A stretch of DNA of 64,000 nucleotides from JAIOZK01 sp964468645 (GTDB lineage: Bacteria; Bacteroidota; Bacteroidia; Bacteroidales; JAIOZK01), in contig CAYXUU010000009.1 in the NCBI GenBank assembly GCA_964468645.1, positions 72,974 to 136,973 on the forward strand, given 5' to 3'. Under the pieces are notes generated by a model. The model was not told the origin of the DNA. It saw only the letters and a program-made list of their open reading frames with translations, and made no database searches. A program made the position numbers and the translations under genes. Of the stretch, positions 1-8,308 are shown one piece after another. The stretch's first letter is position 1. The number at the start of each line of letters is the position of its first letter.

Positions 1-148
1 CCCGTGCTTCAATTTTTTTCTCAAGCATGGCCCTGCAAACTTTAATTCTTTCAAGGGCTTCCGGATGCATTTCAACTTTTTCGTTGTTTCGGGCTACGCG
101 AACAACGTCTTCTATGGTAAGACCACTACCTTTTACTACTAAAGTCAT
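1..148 (-). CDS. Aromatic amino acid lyase (histidine ammonia-lyase type), N-terminal fragment
   Basis: Only the first 49 codons are inside the window; the gene runs off the left edge. The translation begins MTLVVKGSGLTIEDVVRVAR and continues into a helix rich in Glu, Arg and Lys. This is the typical start of the HutH/PAL/TAL lyase family (LTIEDVV, then a PEALERI-like helix before the missing Asn-Thr-Gly segment). The MIO-forming Ala-Ser-Gly is not visible, so histidine, phenylalanine and tyrosine specificity cannot be separated. The start is the ATG at 148. A candidate -7 box (TATCTTTG on the minus strand, 331-338) would give a leader of about 180 bases. Confidence 0.8.
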   Translation of the reverse strand, partial: MTLVVKGSGLTIEDVVRVARNNEKVEMHPEALERIKVCRAMLEKKIEAR

Positions 149-387
149 ATTTTAAATTTTTAATTTTTTACGTGATATTGAAACTTATAACATTTTTATT
201 TTGATTTTGTAAAACTCAAGGTAAGAAATAAAGATTCACCCGGTTTAATTTCTAAAATAGGGAAGTACGATTAATCTTTATCTTAAATTTAAGTATCCAG
301 CTCATAAAACCACGAATTTGAATTGAGGCACAAAGATAAGGAATACATAGTAGAAATAAAGAAATGAAGTTAATTAAACAGGTATTG

Positions 388-522
388 TTCTGAGTTCTGG
401 GTTTTGAGTTCTGAGTTTGGGGTTCTGAGTTTTTGAGTTGGAAGTTCGAAGTTAGAAACTGGATGTTGAATTTGATTTCAAATTTCCAGTTTCAATCATC
501 AGGCTTCTAACTTCTATCTTCC
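388..522. repeat. GAGTTCT/GAAGTT word tract folding into a long hairpin
   Basis: This is the main content of the gene-free stretch 149-628. The left part repeats GAGTTCTG-like words and the right part carries their reverse complements. Matching arms are GAAGTTAGAA (448-457) with TTCTAACTTC (505-514), GAAACTGGA (455-463) with TCCAGTTTC (485-493), and GGAAG (440-444) with CTTCC (518-522). No coding potential is seen. It belongs to the dispersed AACTC/AACTTC family found in several other intergenic gaps here. Confidence 0.75.
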
Positions 523-572
523 AATATAGAGTCATTCTAAATGTTTGGGTACAATTTTTGGTGATGTTTAAG

Positions 573-601
573 TTTGCATTGAAATTAATTAATTTATTTT
601 G
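573..601 (+). promoter_or_regulatory. Probable promoter of the propeller lipoprotein gene
   Basis: A TTTG at 573-576 is followed about 18 bases later by TTATTTTG (594-601), one base from the Bacteroidetes -7 consensus TAnnTTTG. The start codon is at 629, which leaves a leader of about 20 bases. This is motif resemblance only. Confidence 0.4.
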
Positions 602-628
602 CGTTTCCTATTCAAAATGTATTGAACT

Positions 629-1663
629 ATGAAAAGAATCAACAGACTATTATTTTTTGCAGCGATTATTGGTTTATTGTCATTGGCCGCCTGTAATGGG
701 GATGATCCGCCTCCGGACACCCCTCCCAACCATGAAGATTGGATCGTGGTGGAAACGGATACTGTTATCGAGATATTTAATGATATTGAATTTGACACCC
801 AGGGTAATGGGTTTATCATTGGTGATAAGGGTACTTATCTAACATCTGCTGATGCAGGAAATACGTGGGTCGTTCATGATCCGATTGCCAGTGTTGACCT
901 TAATAAGATGCATCATAATGGTGTTAATAAAATCTGGATTGCAGGCGATGAGGGGACTATCCTTTATTCATCAAATAATGGCGAAACCTGGAATTCACAG
1001 ACCAGCCCTACCGAAGGAGACCTCAACAGCGTTTTCTTTGTTAATGATGCGAGTGGATGGATCGTTGGGACATATGAAGAAATACCGTCAATAATTTTAC
1101 ATACAAATAATGGAGGCCAGGGTAGTGGTGGATGGGTCCATCAGGAGCCGCCTGAAAATGTTGTGATACTGAATGATGTTTATTTTCCGACAGAAACCCT
1201 TGGATTTGTGGTGGGTGAGTACGGAACGATTTTTCAAACCGATGATGCAGGGCTTAACTGGGAGAAGGCAATGGATTTAACAATTAAACATCTTTACAGT
1301 GTATGGTTTGTAAGTGATGAAACAGGTTTTGCTGTTGGCCAGGATGGTATTTTTTTAAATTATGGAAAGGATCAGTATACAGGTGAATATCACTGGTTTT
1401 TAACTTCAGATTTACCAAATTACAAGTTTGCTTTTTTTGATCTTTACTCAATTACTTTTGCCAATGAAGAAATAGGATGGACAGGAGGTGAGAACAGCGG
1501 TATGTATTATACCATTGATGGAGCGATTGGCTGGGGAGATGATTTTATCCAGGATGTGATTTCTGTAAAAGATATTTATATGAATAAAGATTTTTTTGGC
1601 TGGGCAGTTGGTACGGAACGTTTCACTGAAAGATCGGTAATCCTGAAGTATAATCCTGAGTAA
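629..1663 (+). CDS. Ycf48-like beta-propeller lipoprotein
   Basis: Predicted lipoprotein of 344 residues. A hydrophobic signal segment ends in LAAC, with Cys22 as the lipidation site, followed by an Asp/Pro-rich linker. The body holds about seven blades of the form GFxxGDxGTxxxTxDxGxxW, for example near residues 55-75, 95-115 and 185-215, as in Ycf48/BNR-type propeller proteins. Such Bacteroidota proteins sit in the outer membrane and their role is usually unknown; similarity to the photosystem II assembly factor is structural and does not imply photosynthesis. It is a single gene convergent with hisS, with only 17 bases between the stop codons and no room for a separate terminator. Confidence 0.75.
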   Translation: MKRINRLLFFAAIIGLLSLAACNGDDPPPDTPPNHEDWIVVETDTVIEIFNDIEFDTQGNGFIIGDKGTYLTSADAGNTWVVHDPIASVDLNKMHHNGVNKIWIAGDEGTILYSSNNGETWNSQTSPTEGDLNSVFFVNDASGWIVGTYEEIPSIILHTNNGGQGSGGWVHQEPPENVVILNDVYFPTETLGFVVGEYGTIFQTDDAGLNWEKAMDLTIKHLYSVWFVSDETGFAVGQDGIFLNYGKDQYTGEYHWFLTSDLPNYKFAFFDLYSITFANEEIGWTGGENSGMYYTIDGAIGWGDDFIQDVISVKDIYMNKDFFGWAVGTERFTERSVILKYNPE

Positions 1664-1680
1664 ACTTATAGAGGGATTCC

Positions 1681-3042
1681 TTATATAAATAAACTTATAA
1701 GATCATCAGTTGTGAGTTTGCTTTGCTCACCACTTTCCATGTTTTTTACTGTGAGAATGCCGGTATTAATTTCTTCTGTTCCAGCGAGAACAACAAAAGG
1801 TATCTTGTTTTTGTTGGCATAGATCATTTGTTTCTTTACCTTGGCCTGATCGGGATAGATCTCGGTTTTAATTCCTTCTTTTCTGAGTTTCGAAGCAATT
1901 GAAAGGCAATATTTTTCCTCTTCTTTCCCGAAATTTACAAATAACACATCTGTTGTAGCAAGAAGCTTTTCAGGAAACAGATCCATCTCATTCATAACAT
2001 CATAAATTCTGTCGGCCCCGAATGAAATCCCTACTCCCGATACATCGGGAAGGCCAAAAATTCCGGTAAGGTCATCATACCTTCCACCACCACAGATACT
2101 TCCGATTTTTACATCATTGGAAACAACCTCAATAATGGCCCCTGTATAATACTCCAATCCACGGGCAAGGGTAAGGTCCAGTTCAAATTTAGAATTTATA
2201 CCAAGGTCCTTTAAATGACGCATGACCGTCATGGTTTCATCAATGCCCTTCATCCCTGTTTCTGATTCCTTGAGGATTTCCATCAATTCCGGGAATTTTT
2301 CTTTCAGTTTTCCCTCCAGAAGCAAAATCGGCTTTAACTTTTGTATGGCTGTTTCTGAAATATCCCTGCCAACAAGTTCTTCAATCACATTATCAAATCC
2401 AATTTTATCGAACTTATCAATAGCAATAGTGATATCCGCAAACCTTTCAGTTTCCCCGATAACCTCGGCAATACCTGATAATATTTTCCTGTTGTTGATC
2501 TTAACAGTCACTTTCATCCCCAGTTCCGTAAATACATCATCAATGATCTGGATCAGCTCAACTTCGTTTAACAATGAATAACTGCCAATAACATCTGCAT
2601 CACACTGGTAGAACTCGCGGTACCTGCCTTTCTGAGGTTTATCTGCGCGCCATACAGCCTGTATCTGGTACCTCTTAAAAGGAAAATTAATGTTATGCTG
2701 GTTCTGAACAACGTATCTTGCAAATGGAACAGTGAGGTCGTACCTGAGCCCTTTTTCTGATATTTTTGGAGTGATGTCGGAAAATTTTCCCTGCCCTATT
2801 GCCTCAATCGAAACATTTTTCAGGTAATCACCCGAATTAAGCACCCTGAACAACAATCTGTCGCCCTCTTCACCATATTTCCCCTGCAGGGTAGAAAGAT
2901 TTTCCATGGCCGGGGTTTCAATGGGATGATATCCATATACCTGAAAAACATGTTTTATTGTTTCAAAGATATAATCCCTTCTCACCATCTCGAAGGGGGG
3001 GAAATCACGTGTTCCTTTGGGAATTGAGGGTTTTTGTGCCAT
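1681..3042 (-). CDS. hisS: Histidine--tRNA ligase
   Basis: Cytosolic class II aminoacyl-tRNA synthetase that charges tRNA-His. The 453-residue protein begins MAQKPSIPKGTRDFPP, the usual HisRS entry into motif 1. It carries the histidine-specific RGLEYYTGAI (about residues 293-302) and GSICGGGRYDDL (about 312-323), and a C-terminal anticodon-binding domain from about 360. Length is normal for the family. A TACCTTTG -7 box on the minus strand at 3071-3078 lies about 30 bases upstream of the start, so the leader is short. A repeat tract begins immediately upstream of this box. Confidence 0.97.
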   Translation of the reverse strand: MAQKPSIPKGTRDFPPFEMVRRDYIFETIKHVFQVYGYHPIETPAMENLSTLQGKYGEEGDRLLFRVLNSGDYLKNVSIEAIGQGKFSDITPKISEKGLRYDLTVPFARYVVQNQHNINFPFKRYQIQAVWRADKPQKGRYREFYQCDADVIGSYSLLNEVELIQIIDDVFTELGMKVTVKINNRKILSGIAEVIGETERFADITIAIDKFDKIGFDNVIEELVGRDISETAIQKLKPILLLEGKLKEKFPELMEILKESETGMKGIDETMTVMRHLKDLGINSKFELDLTLARGLEYYTGAIIEVVSNDVKIGSICGGGRYDDLTGIFGLPDVSGVGISFGADRIYDVMNEMDLFPEKLLATTDVLFVNFGKEEEKYCLSIASKLRKEGIKTEIYPDQAKVKKQMIYANKNKIPFVVLAGTEEINTGILTVKNMESGEQSKLTTDDLISLFI

Positions 3043-3070
3043 CGATTTTTAGGGTGTTATAATCTGGCTG

Positions 3071-3078
3071 CAAAGGTA
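3071..3078 (-). promoter_or_regulatory. -7 box of hisS
   Basis: Minus-strand TACCTTTG fits TAnnTTTG and lies 29 bases before the hisS ATG. No clear -33 element is visible, because the DNA where it should be is the low-complexity tract at 3085-3186. Confidence 0.55.
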
Positions 3079-3084
3079 GGAAAA

Positions 3085-3186
3085 GTTCTGAGTTTGGGAT
3101 TCTGAGTTATGCAGTATGCAGGAATTGCCAGAAACTCAGAACTCCAAACTCCAAACTCAGAACTCAGAACCCAGAACTCGGAACTT
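3085..3186. repeat. AACTC/GAGTT word tract upstream of hisS
   Basis: The left arm at 3085-3108 is GTTCTGAGTT, a short spacer and TTCTGAGTT. The right arm at 3131-3186 is a run of AACTCAGAACTCC-type words. The arms are reverse complements, so the tract can fold back on itself. It takes up the first part of the 558-base gene-free stretch 3043-3600; the rest holds a lipoprotein remnant and about 140 bases with nothing recognisable. Confidence 0.75.
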
Positions 3187-3223
3187 CTTATAAACTATAT
3201 ATGGATCAGAAATTTATGGCTGT

Positions 3224-3457
3224 CTATCCAATCTCATGATACGATCCGTTTTCACAATCTATCTCAACGCATGCTATGCCATTATTATTTAAAAGCATCC
3301 TGGCCCGAAGTTGTTCCACACCCGGCATTTTAGCCTTCCAGGTATTGCCCACCTGTCAAAGGACGCCGGCACTGTCGTTATCATCATTATTATTATTTTT
3401 ACAACTGTTTAGAATAGTACAGATAATCAGGAGAAGAATTGAAATTTTTGTTACCAT
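3224..3457 (-). pseudogene. Remnant of a small lipoprotein gene with an in-frame stop
   Basis: From an ATG at 3457 the minus strand reads MVTKISILLLIICTILNSCK and then an Asn/Asp-rich linker. This is a clear lipoprotein signal peptide (lipobox LNSC, Cys19) with the acidic linker common in Bacteroidota. A TGA at 3356-3358 (codon 34) interrupts it. The same frame continues for 43 protein-like codons, including GNTWKAKMPGVEQLRARML, to a TAG at 3224. I read this as a decayed or mis-sequenced lipoprotein of about 77 residues. Readthrough or a genuine 33-residue lipopeptide are less likely. No function can be assigned. Confidence 0.5.
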
Positions 3458-3600
3458 GATTTGATTATCTGGTTAACCAATTATTGTATTAAAATGTTAT
3501 TAAGTAAAGAGCAATGTGAGCATAGCTGTTGAAAGCTAAGCATATGACCATAAGAAATATGTAAAAAAAGCTATTTGAAATCAAATACATTGAAAAAGAC

Positions 3601-4083
3601 ATGATCCATATAGAAGAAAATTTACTCAAGTCACTGTCATCGCAGGCACGGCATTCTTCCAGAAAACGTAAAAACTATAATTTTCATAAGATTCCCGGAG
3701 ATACACTTCAGCGAATGCTTAATGCCCTGGAACCTGAAACTTATTTGCAGCCTCATAAACACGAAAGTCCTGACAAAAGAGAGGCATTTATTATTCTTCA
3801 AGGAAGTATGATCGTTGTAGAGTACGACGATAAGGGTAATATTACCGATCATATTATCACTGATCACTCAACTGGTTGCTATGGTGCTGAAGTAGGACCC
3901 GGGATATATCACCATGTTATCTGTTTAGAAGAAGGTACGGTTTATTATGAAGTAAAGGATGGCCCTTATGATCCTGATAATGACAAAATATTTGCCTCAT
4001 GGGCGCCTGCTGAAAATGAACCGGAAGCAAAATACTTTAATAAGTCCATTCTTCAAAAACTCGGATTGGCTGCATTCGAATAG
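3601..4083 (+). CDS. WbuC-family cupin protein
   Basis: Protein of 160 residues with the WbuC-type pattern: RKRKNYNFHK (21-30), QRMLNALEPETYLQPHKHES (37-56) with metal-ligand candidates His52 and His54, Glu61 in the REAFIILQGS strand, and GIYHHV (101-106), where His104 or His105 would complete the cupin metal site. The family is named from E. coli O-antigen clusters and its reaction is not established. Its closeness to glycosyltransferase genes on the opposite strand fits a link to surface polysaccharide, but that is inference. It is transcribed alone. Confidence 0.75.
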   Translation: MIHIEENLLKSLSSQARHSSRKRKNYNFHKIPGDTLQRMLNALEPETYLQPHKHESPDKREAFIILQGSMIVVEYDDKGNITDHIITDHSTGCYGAEVGPGIYHHVICLEEGTVYYEVKDGPYDPDNDKIFASWAPAENEPEAKYFNKSILQKLGLAAFE

Positions 4084-4157
4084 CAATTGGTATTATAATG
4101 ATGGTGAGTTGGAACTTGGTTATTGATCCTTGGTTTTATTGTTCTCATACTTATATA

Positions 4158-4282
4158 ACTGCAAACTTCAAACTTCAAACTTCAAACTGGAAACTTCTAA
4201 CTTCTAACTCAAACTCATCCTTCGACTCCTTTCGAAATTCCAAACTTCGAACTCAAAACTCAAAACTCCGAACCCCGAACTA
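4158..4282. repeat. AACTTC/AACTC word tract
   Basis: This gap between two convergent genes is filled by CAAACTTC and CAAAACTC-type words, nearly all in one orientation, ending just before the glycosyltransferase stop codon at 4283. A short opposite-orientation stretch (GAGTTGGAACTTGG) lies at 4105-4118. Same family as the tracts at 388, 3085, 14107 and 42680. Confidence 0.7.
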
Positions 4283-5452
4283 TCAAACACCCTTCATCAT
4301 TATAGATTCCAGTTTAGCCGTCGCCATCTCCCAGTTATAATTTCGGTGAACAAACTTATAGGCATTTTCAGCCACTTCAGCGGCGTAAACTGTATCATCA
4401 AGCAGTTTAAGTATATGAGCAACATAATCCTCATCTTTATCGCCAACGAGTATCTCTTTCCCGCTTTCAGCTTTAAGTGCTTTGTTCGCCAATGAAGATG
4501 TAATTGAGGGAATCTTCATTGCCATGGCTTCAAGCAATTTATTCTGCAGACCTGTACCTATTTGCATAGGGGCAATGAATATCCTGGCACAGGCATAACT
4601 TTCGCGGATATCATCTACCCATCCCGTAACATGTATATTATCAGAAGCACAGGCCTTTACCCTTGAATCGGGGGTAGCTCCTGAAATAAGAATTTTTATA
4701 TCCGGTTTCTTTTCTTTTAAGCGTGGTAATATCCTTTTTGAAATAAATTCTACACCGTTAACATTAGGGGGATATGCCATATTCCCTGTGAACACAAGGT
4801 CATATTTCTTTTTTCTTTCAATGGGTTTGAAAAACCCGGTATCAACGCCATTTAACACAATATGGATTTTTTCCTTTTCAGGATGGGGAATAAAATCACG
4901 GTCTGGTTTTGATATAATTGTACAATTGTTGAAATATGCAAAGATATCATGCTCATATTTTAATAGCCTGTTATACTCAAGTTTAAGGAATGGGCGTGCA
5001 TACCATGGAGAAGTGTTAATTCTTCTTTCGATACCTTTTGAAAATACATCCTGATAATCCAGTGTTTTGGGTATATTCAATGTTTTTACATATTCAGCAG
5101 TTCTAACCAGCTGACAGAAAATATGGTCTGGTCTGGTTTCCTGAATCAATTTGTTGATTTTTCGCTGGGCACTGCCTGAATAAAAATAACCAACCTGAAG
5201 GGGTTTCCCTGAGAAATAGGCTTTGGTGATATTCAGCAATCTTGAAAATAAAGGAATATCGATAAATCTGACTGATTGTATAAAGGGTTGAACAGCGACA
5301 AAAGCTTTTTGTTTGTTAACATGCGTATCATTAAGTGCACAGAGGATAATCTCATTGTTCTTCGACAGGTATTTAACATGATTATACGCCCTGAGCTTAT
5401 CACCTTTCTCAAGTGGGTATGGTATTCTTGATAATAATACGAATATTTTCAT
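4283..5452 (-). CDS. Glycosyltransferase family 4 (TIGR03087-like)
   Basis: Retaining GT-B glycosyltransferase of 389 residues. The N-terminus MKIFVLLSRIPYPLEKGDKL has the Gly-Asp-Lys entry typical of sugar transferases linked to exopolysaccharide systems. The C-terminal domain has GTGLQNKLLEAMAMKIPSIT (about 298-317), the donor-binding Glu motif of the family. It is the third gene of a minus-strand run with the upstream glycosyltransferase (37-base gap) and the LptF/G-type permease, so it probably acts on cytoplasmic assembly of a surface glycan. Donor and acceptor are unknown. Confidence 0.8.
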   Translation of the reverse strand: MKIFVLLSRIPYPLEKGDKLRAYNHVKYLSKNNEIILCALNDTHVNKQKAFVAVQPFIQSVRFIDIPLFSRLLNITKAYFSGKPLQVGYFYSGSAQRKINKLIQETRPDHIFCQLVRTAEYVKTLNIPKTLDYQDVFSKGIERRINTSPWYARPFLKLEYNRLLKYEHDIFAYFNNCTIISKPDRDFIPHPEKEKIHIVLNGVDTGFFKPIERKKKYDLVFTGNMAYPPNVNGVEFISKRILPRLKEKKPDIKILISGATPDSRVKACASDNIHVTGWVDDIRESYACARIFIAPMQIGTGLQNKLLEAMAMKIPSITSSLANKALKAESGKEILVGDKDEDYVAHILKLLDDTVYAAEVAENAYKFVHRNYNWEMATAKLESIMMKGV

Positions 5453-5489
5453 TCCCGGATACCGCTTATCAATTTTCGGGTTTCAAAAT

Positions 5490-6683
5490 TCATAAAATTT
5501 CTTGATAAAACTTAACAAGGCGCTTTATTATTTTTTCATTATTGTGTTGAGAGGAAATCAGATGTCGGGCATTACTACCCAGTTTTGAGGTAAATCTGGC
5601 CGATTCAACACATCTGGAAATTGCTTCCACGTAGTCATCAGGCGATTCAGCAAATAATATGCTTTCTCCATTGACACACTGTATTCCTTCCGCACCGATC
5701 TTTGTAGATATAATGGCCTTGCCCAATGCCATTCCTTCAATAATTTTGATACGGATGCCACTACCCGATAGTAAAGGAACTATCATAATCGCTTTGGAAT
5801 TAATGAAGGCATAGGCATCATCCACCTCACCAGGGACGATGATATTCGGATCCTGTATGTTTAAAAGCCATTCAGGCATCTCCCTTCCGGCAAGATAGAA
5901 CTTAAGATCCGGATATTTTTCTGATACCGGCGGCCACACTTTTTCAATAAACCACTTGATCCCTTCTATATTAGGTATCCAGTTCATAGAACCTATATGA
6001 AATAAAGAAGGGAATTCATAGTCAGAAGAAGGTTCAGGCAGGGTTTTTAAATTAATCCCGAATGAAATTGAAATAATGGGTGTTTTAGTGAACTGTTTCA
6101 AAAATTTACCATCCTTAGCGGTGATTGTTGCAATTCCATCAAATCTGTCAAGCGATGTTAACTCATACTTACGCAGTGTTTTTGCCAGGTGGTTTACATA
6201 TAGCTTTTTAAAGGGATTTCTGGTTGCCCTGGCTACCCTGTTCCATATCAGATGTTCAATATTATGAGCCCTGAGTACAATCTTTGCCTTAGAGTATTTC
6301 CTGATAGTATTGATATAGGGTGTAATATAAAGCGTTTCAAACTGAATAATATCAAATTTTTCAGATTTCAGAATTTCGATAAGCCTGGATTCAAAAGCTG
6401 CAGAGATAAATCTTTGAACATGATAAGACCTGCCGGTAAAAAGATTTAGAAATGCATCAAATGGTTTTATGGAAAGATCAATATATTCAAGCTCAATTTT
6501 TGTATTCCTTCGAAAGTCATCAGGGATTTCTTCAGGTGCGATCTTATATTTATTTGTATTTATGGCCAGTACCTTCACCGAATGGCCTGCATCAACCAGG
6601 CCCTGAATGATGGCATTCATGGCAATGGGTCCACCTTCTTTTGGCGGGTAGGGTGATTTGTTGCAAACCAGAAATATATTCAT
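5490..6683 (-). CDS. Glycosyltransferase family 4
   Basis: GT-B glycosyltransferase of 397 residues. The N-terminus MNIFLVCNKSPYPPKEGGPI carries a Gly-Gly acceptor-side loop, and GSGIRIKIIEGMALGKAIIS (about 308-327) is the C-terminal EX7E-type donor site. Its ATG overlaps the stop codon of the LptF/G-type gene by four bases (ATGA), which suggests translational coupling. It resembles its downstream neighbour in layout but is clearly diverged. The specific sugar cannot be predicted. Confidence 0.8.
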   Translation of the reverse strand: MNIFLVCNKSPYPPKEGGPIAMNAIIQGLVDAGHSVKVLAINTNKYKIAPEEIPDDFRRNTKIELEYIDLSIKPFDAFLNLFTGRSYHVQRFISAAFESRLIEILKSEKFDIIQFETLYITPYINTIRKYSKAKIVLRAHNIEHLIWNRVARATRNPFKKLYVNHLAKTLRKYELTSLDRFDGIATITAKDGKFLKQFTKTPIISISFGINLKTLPEPSSDYEFPSLFHIGSMNWIPNIEGIKWFIEKVWPPVSEKYPDLKFYLAGREMPEWLLNIQDPNIIVPGEVDDAYAFINSKAIMIVPLLSGSGIRIKIIEGMALGKAIISTKIGAEGIQCVNGESILFAESPDDYVEAISRCVESARFTSKLGSNARHLISSQHNNEKIIKRLVKFYQEIL

Positions 6684-8110
6684 CGTTTAGAAAATTTTCC
6701 GGAAATACGGTTAATGAGTTTTGTCCACGATTCAAAATCGAGAAGCTGGGAATCGGTGGTGGCTTTGAAGGTTAGAAAAATACCCAGTGGTAACACAATG
6801 GCTGAAGAAATCCACATTCCCACATTCATATCCAACATATCCTCTTTTGCATATTTCTCGCCCGTAATTGAAATAATATGATAGGCAATGAAGAAAAGAA
6901 TAGAAACAACCACCGGTAATCCTAACCCGCCTTTACGAATGATGGCACCCAGAGGTGCACCAATAAAGAACAGGATCAGGCAGGCAAAAGAAAGTGTAAA
7001 CTTCTTATGCCATACAATCCAGTGCTTCAGAATCAGTCTCTTATCAGACCTGAAAGTGTCTTTGTTATAGTCAATGGTACTCTTCAGGCTCCTGGCTGAT
7101 GTCAGGGCAAATCCTATGATCTTCGATTGGTCCTTTACTGAGAAATTGTTCAGATAAACAGTATCGAAACTCGACAGGCTGTCGTTTGAAAACTTTGTTT
7201 CAGGGTCATACTGGGAATAAAACAGGTAGTTATTATTAAACTTCTCCTTGAACTTATCGAGCTTATTATTGTAACGTAATGTAAGCGAGTCAATAGCTTC
7301 GTTCAGGTTTTTTAAGTCAAGCATCTCATAATGGTCTTTAAAGAGCGACTCATCTGTACGGTCGAGCTCGAAAGATTGTAAATCGAATCGCCTTGTTTCC
7401 TCCCTGAAATATGTTCTTTCAAAAGGCCTTGAAATCCTGTAACCACTACGATCCATGATCTCTTTATAGTTATATCCATCAAACAGGGTAAAAAGAATAA
7501 ATCTTCCATCCGGTGTAGATTCCATTTTTCCAGAGGTGGCTGTGGTAACATCAACATTTCCCAGTGCCTTTGAATGATTGTAAATAAGCACATCACTGAT
7601 ATGAACACCATCCTTATCCTTGTCTCCAATCCGCATGGTATATCCCTCAAGGCCATTATAAAATATCCCTTCCTTGATATTAAACACAAGTTTCTTCTTT
7701 TTAATATCGTATAAGAGCGATCTGAATTTCAGGTTCGCCACAGGCAATACATTGTTTGAAAAATAAAATGCAAATGCACTGATACATATTGAAAGTATGA
7801 TAAGCGGTGTCATAACCCTGCGAAGAGAAATACCCGCTGCTTTCATAGCAACGAGTTCGTAGTGTTCGCCAAGATTGCCAAAAGTCATCAGCGAAGAAAG
7901 TAAAATTGCCAGGGGAAGTGCCAGTGGAACAAAGGTGGAGGAAGCATAAAATAATAGTTCTGCAACCAGGTACCACTCCAATCCTTTCCCTACCAGGTCA
8001 TCCACGTATTTCCATAAAAATTGCATATCGAGGATAAACAAGGCAATAAAGAATGTCATAAATAGTGGTCCCAGATACGATCTTAATACCAGCCAGTAGA
8101 TTTTCTTCAC
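6680..8110 (-). CDS. LptF/LptG family permease (YjgP/YjgQ)
   Basis: Inner-membrane protein of 476 residues with the LptF/LptG plan: three N-terminal membrane helices (about residues 13-110), a large periplasmic beta-jellyroll-like middle (about 120-370), and three C-terminal helices (about 375-460). The family forms the membrane part of the LptB2FG transporter that extracts LPS. I chose the GTG at 8110 (VKKIYWLVLRSYL), because a -7 box (TATCTTTG, minus, 8129-8136) lies between it and the ATGs at 8143 and 8170. Only one such protein is in the window, so LptF and LptG cannot be told apart. It heads an operon with two glycosyltransferases. Confidence 0.85.
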   Translation of the reverse strand: MKKIYWLVLRSYLGPLFMTFFIALFILDMQFLWKYVDDLVGKGLEWYLVAELLFYASSTFVPLALPLAILLSSLMTFGNLGEHYELVAMKAAGISLRRVMTPLIILSICISAFAFYFSNNVLPVANLKFRSLLYDIKKKKLVFNIKEGIFYNGLEGYTMRIGDKDKDGVHISDVLIYNHSKALGNVDVTTATSGKMESTPDGRFILFTLFDGYNYKEIMDRSGYRISRPFERTYFREETRRFDLQSFELDRTDESLFKDHYEMLDLKNLNEAIDSLTLRYNNKLDKFKEKFNNNYLFYSQYDPETKFSNDSLSSFDTVYLNNFSVKDQSKIIGFALTSARSLKSTIDYNKDTFRSDKRLILKHWIVWHKKFTLSFACLILFFIGAPLGAIIRKGGLGLPVVVSILFFIAYHIISITGEKYAKEDMLDMNVGMWISSAIVLPLGIFLTFKATTDSQLLDFESWTKLINRISGKFSKR

Positions 8111-8128
8111 TGTTATTGCTTTAGATTG

Positions 8129-8136
8129 CAAAGATA
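8129..8136 (-). promoter_or_regulatory. -7 box of the LptF/G-glycosyltransferase operon
   Basis: Minus-strand TATCTTTG is a perfect TAnnTTTG match 18 bases before the GTG chosen as start. It lies inside the longer open frame from 8170 and so argues against the upstream ATGs. Confidence 0.5.
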
Positions 8137-8284
8137 ATATCATCAAATGAAACCAGGATGATATCATCAAATTTGTTGATTTCGTAATTATTCAACCTGA
8201 TGACTGAATTATAACGATAAAGATTTTTGTTTGTGATATGGTGATGTTCAATTTTTTGAAATGTTGCCTGTAAACAAAAAATTC

Positions 8285-8292
8285 TACTTTTG
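8285..8292 (+). promoter_or_regulatory. -7 box of the GNAT-like gene
   Basis: TACTTTTG fits TAnnTTTG and ends 16 bases before the ATG at 8309. It lies downstream of the alternative ATG at 8261, which supports the shorter protein. Confidence 0.55.
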
Positions 8293-8308
8293 TACCCACA
8301 AAATTTTA

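Noticed and set aside
3109..3333. Plus-strand 74-residue frame with NSELQTPNSELRTQNSEL
   Set aside because: The sequence is the translation of the AACTCAGAACTCC repeat and the tail is antisense to the lipoprotein remnant.
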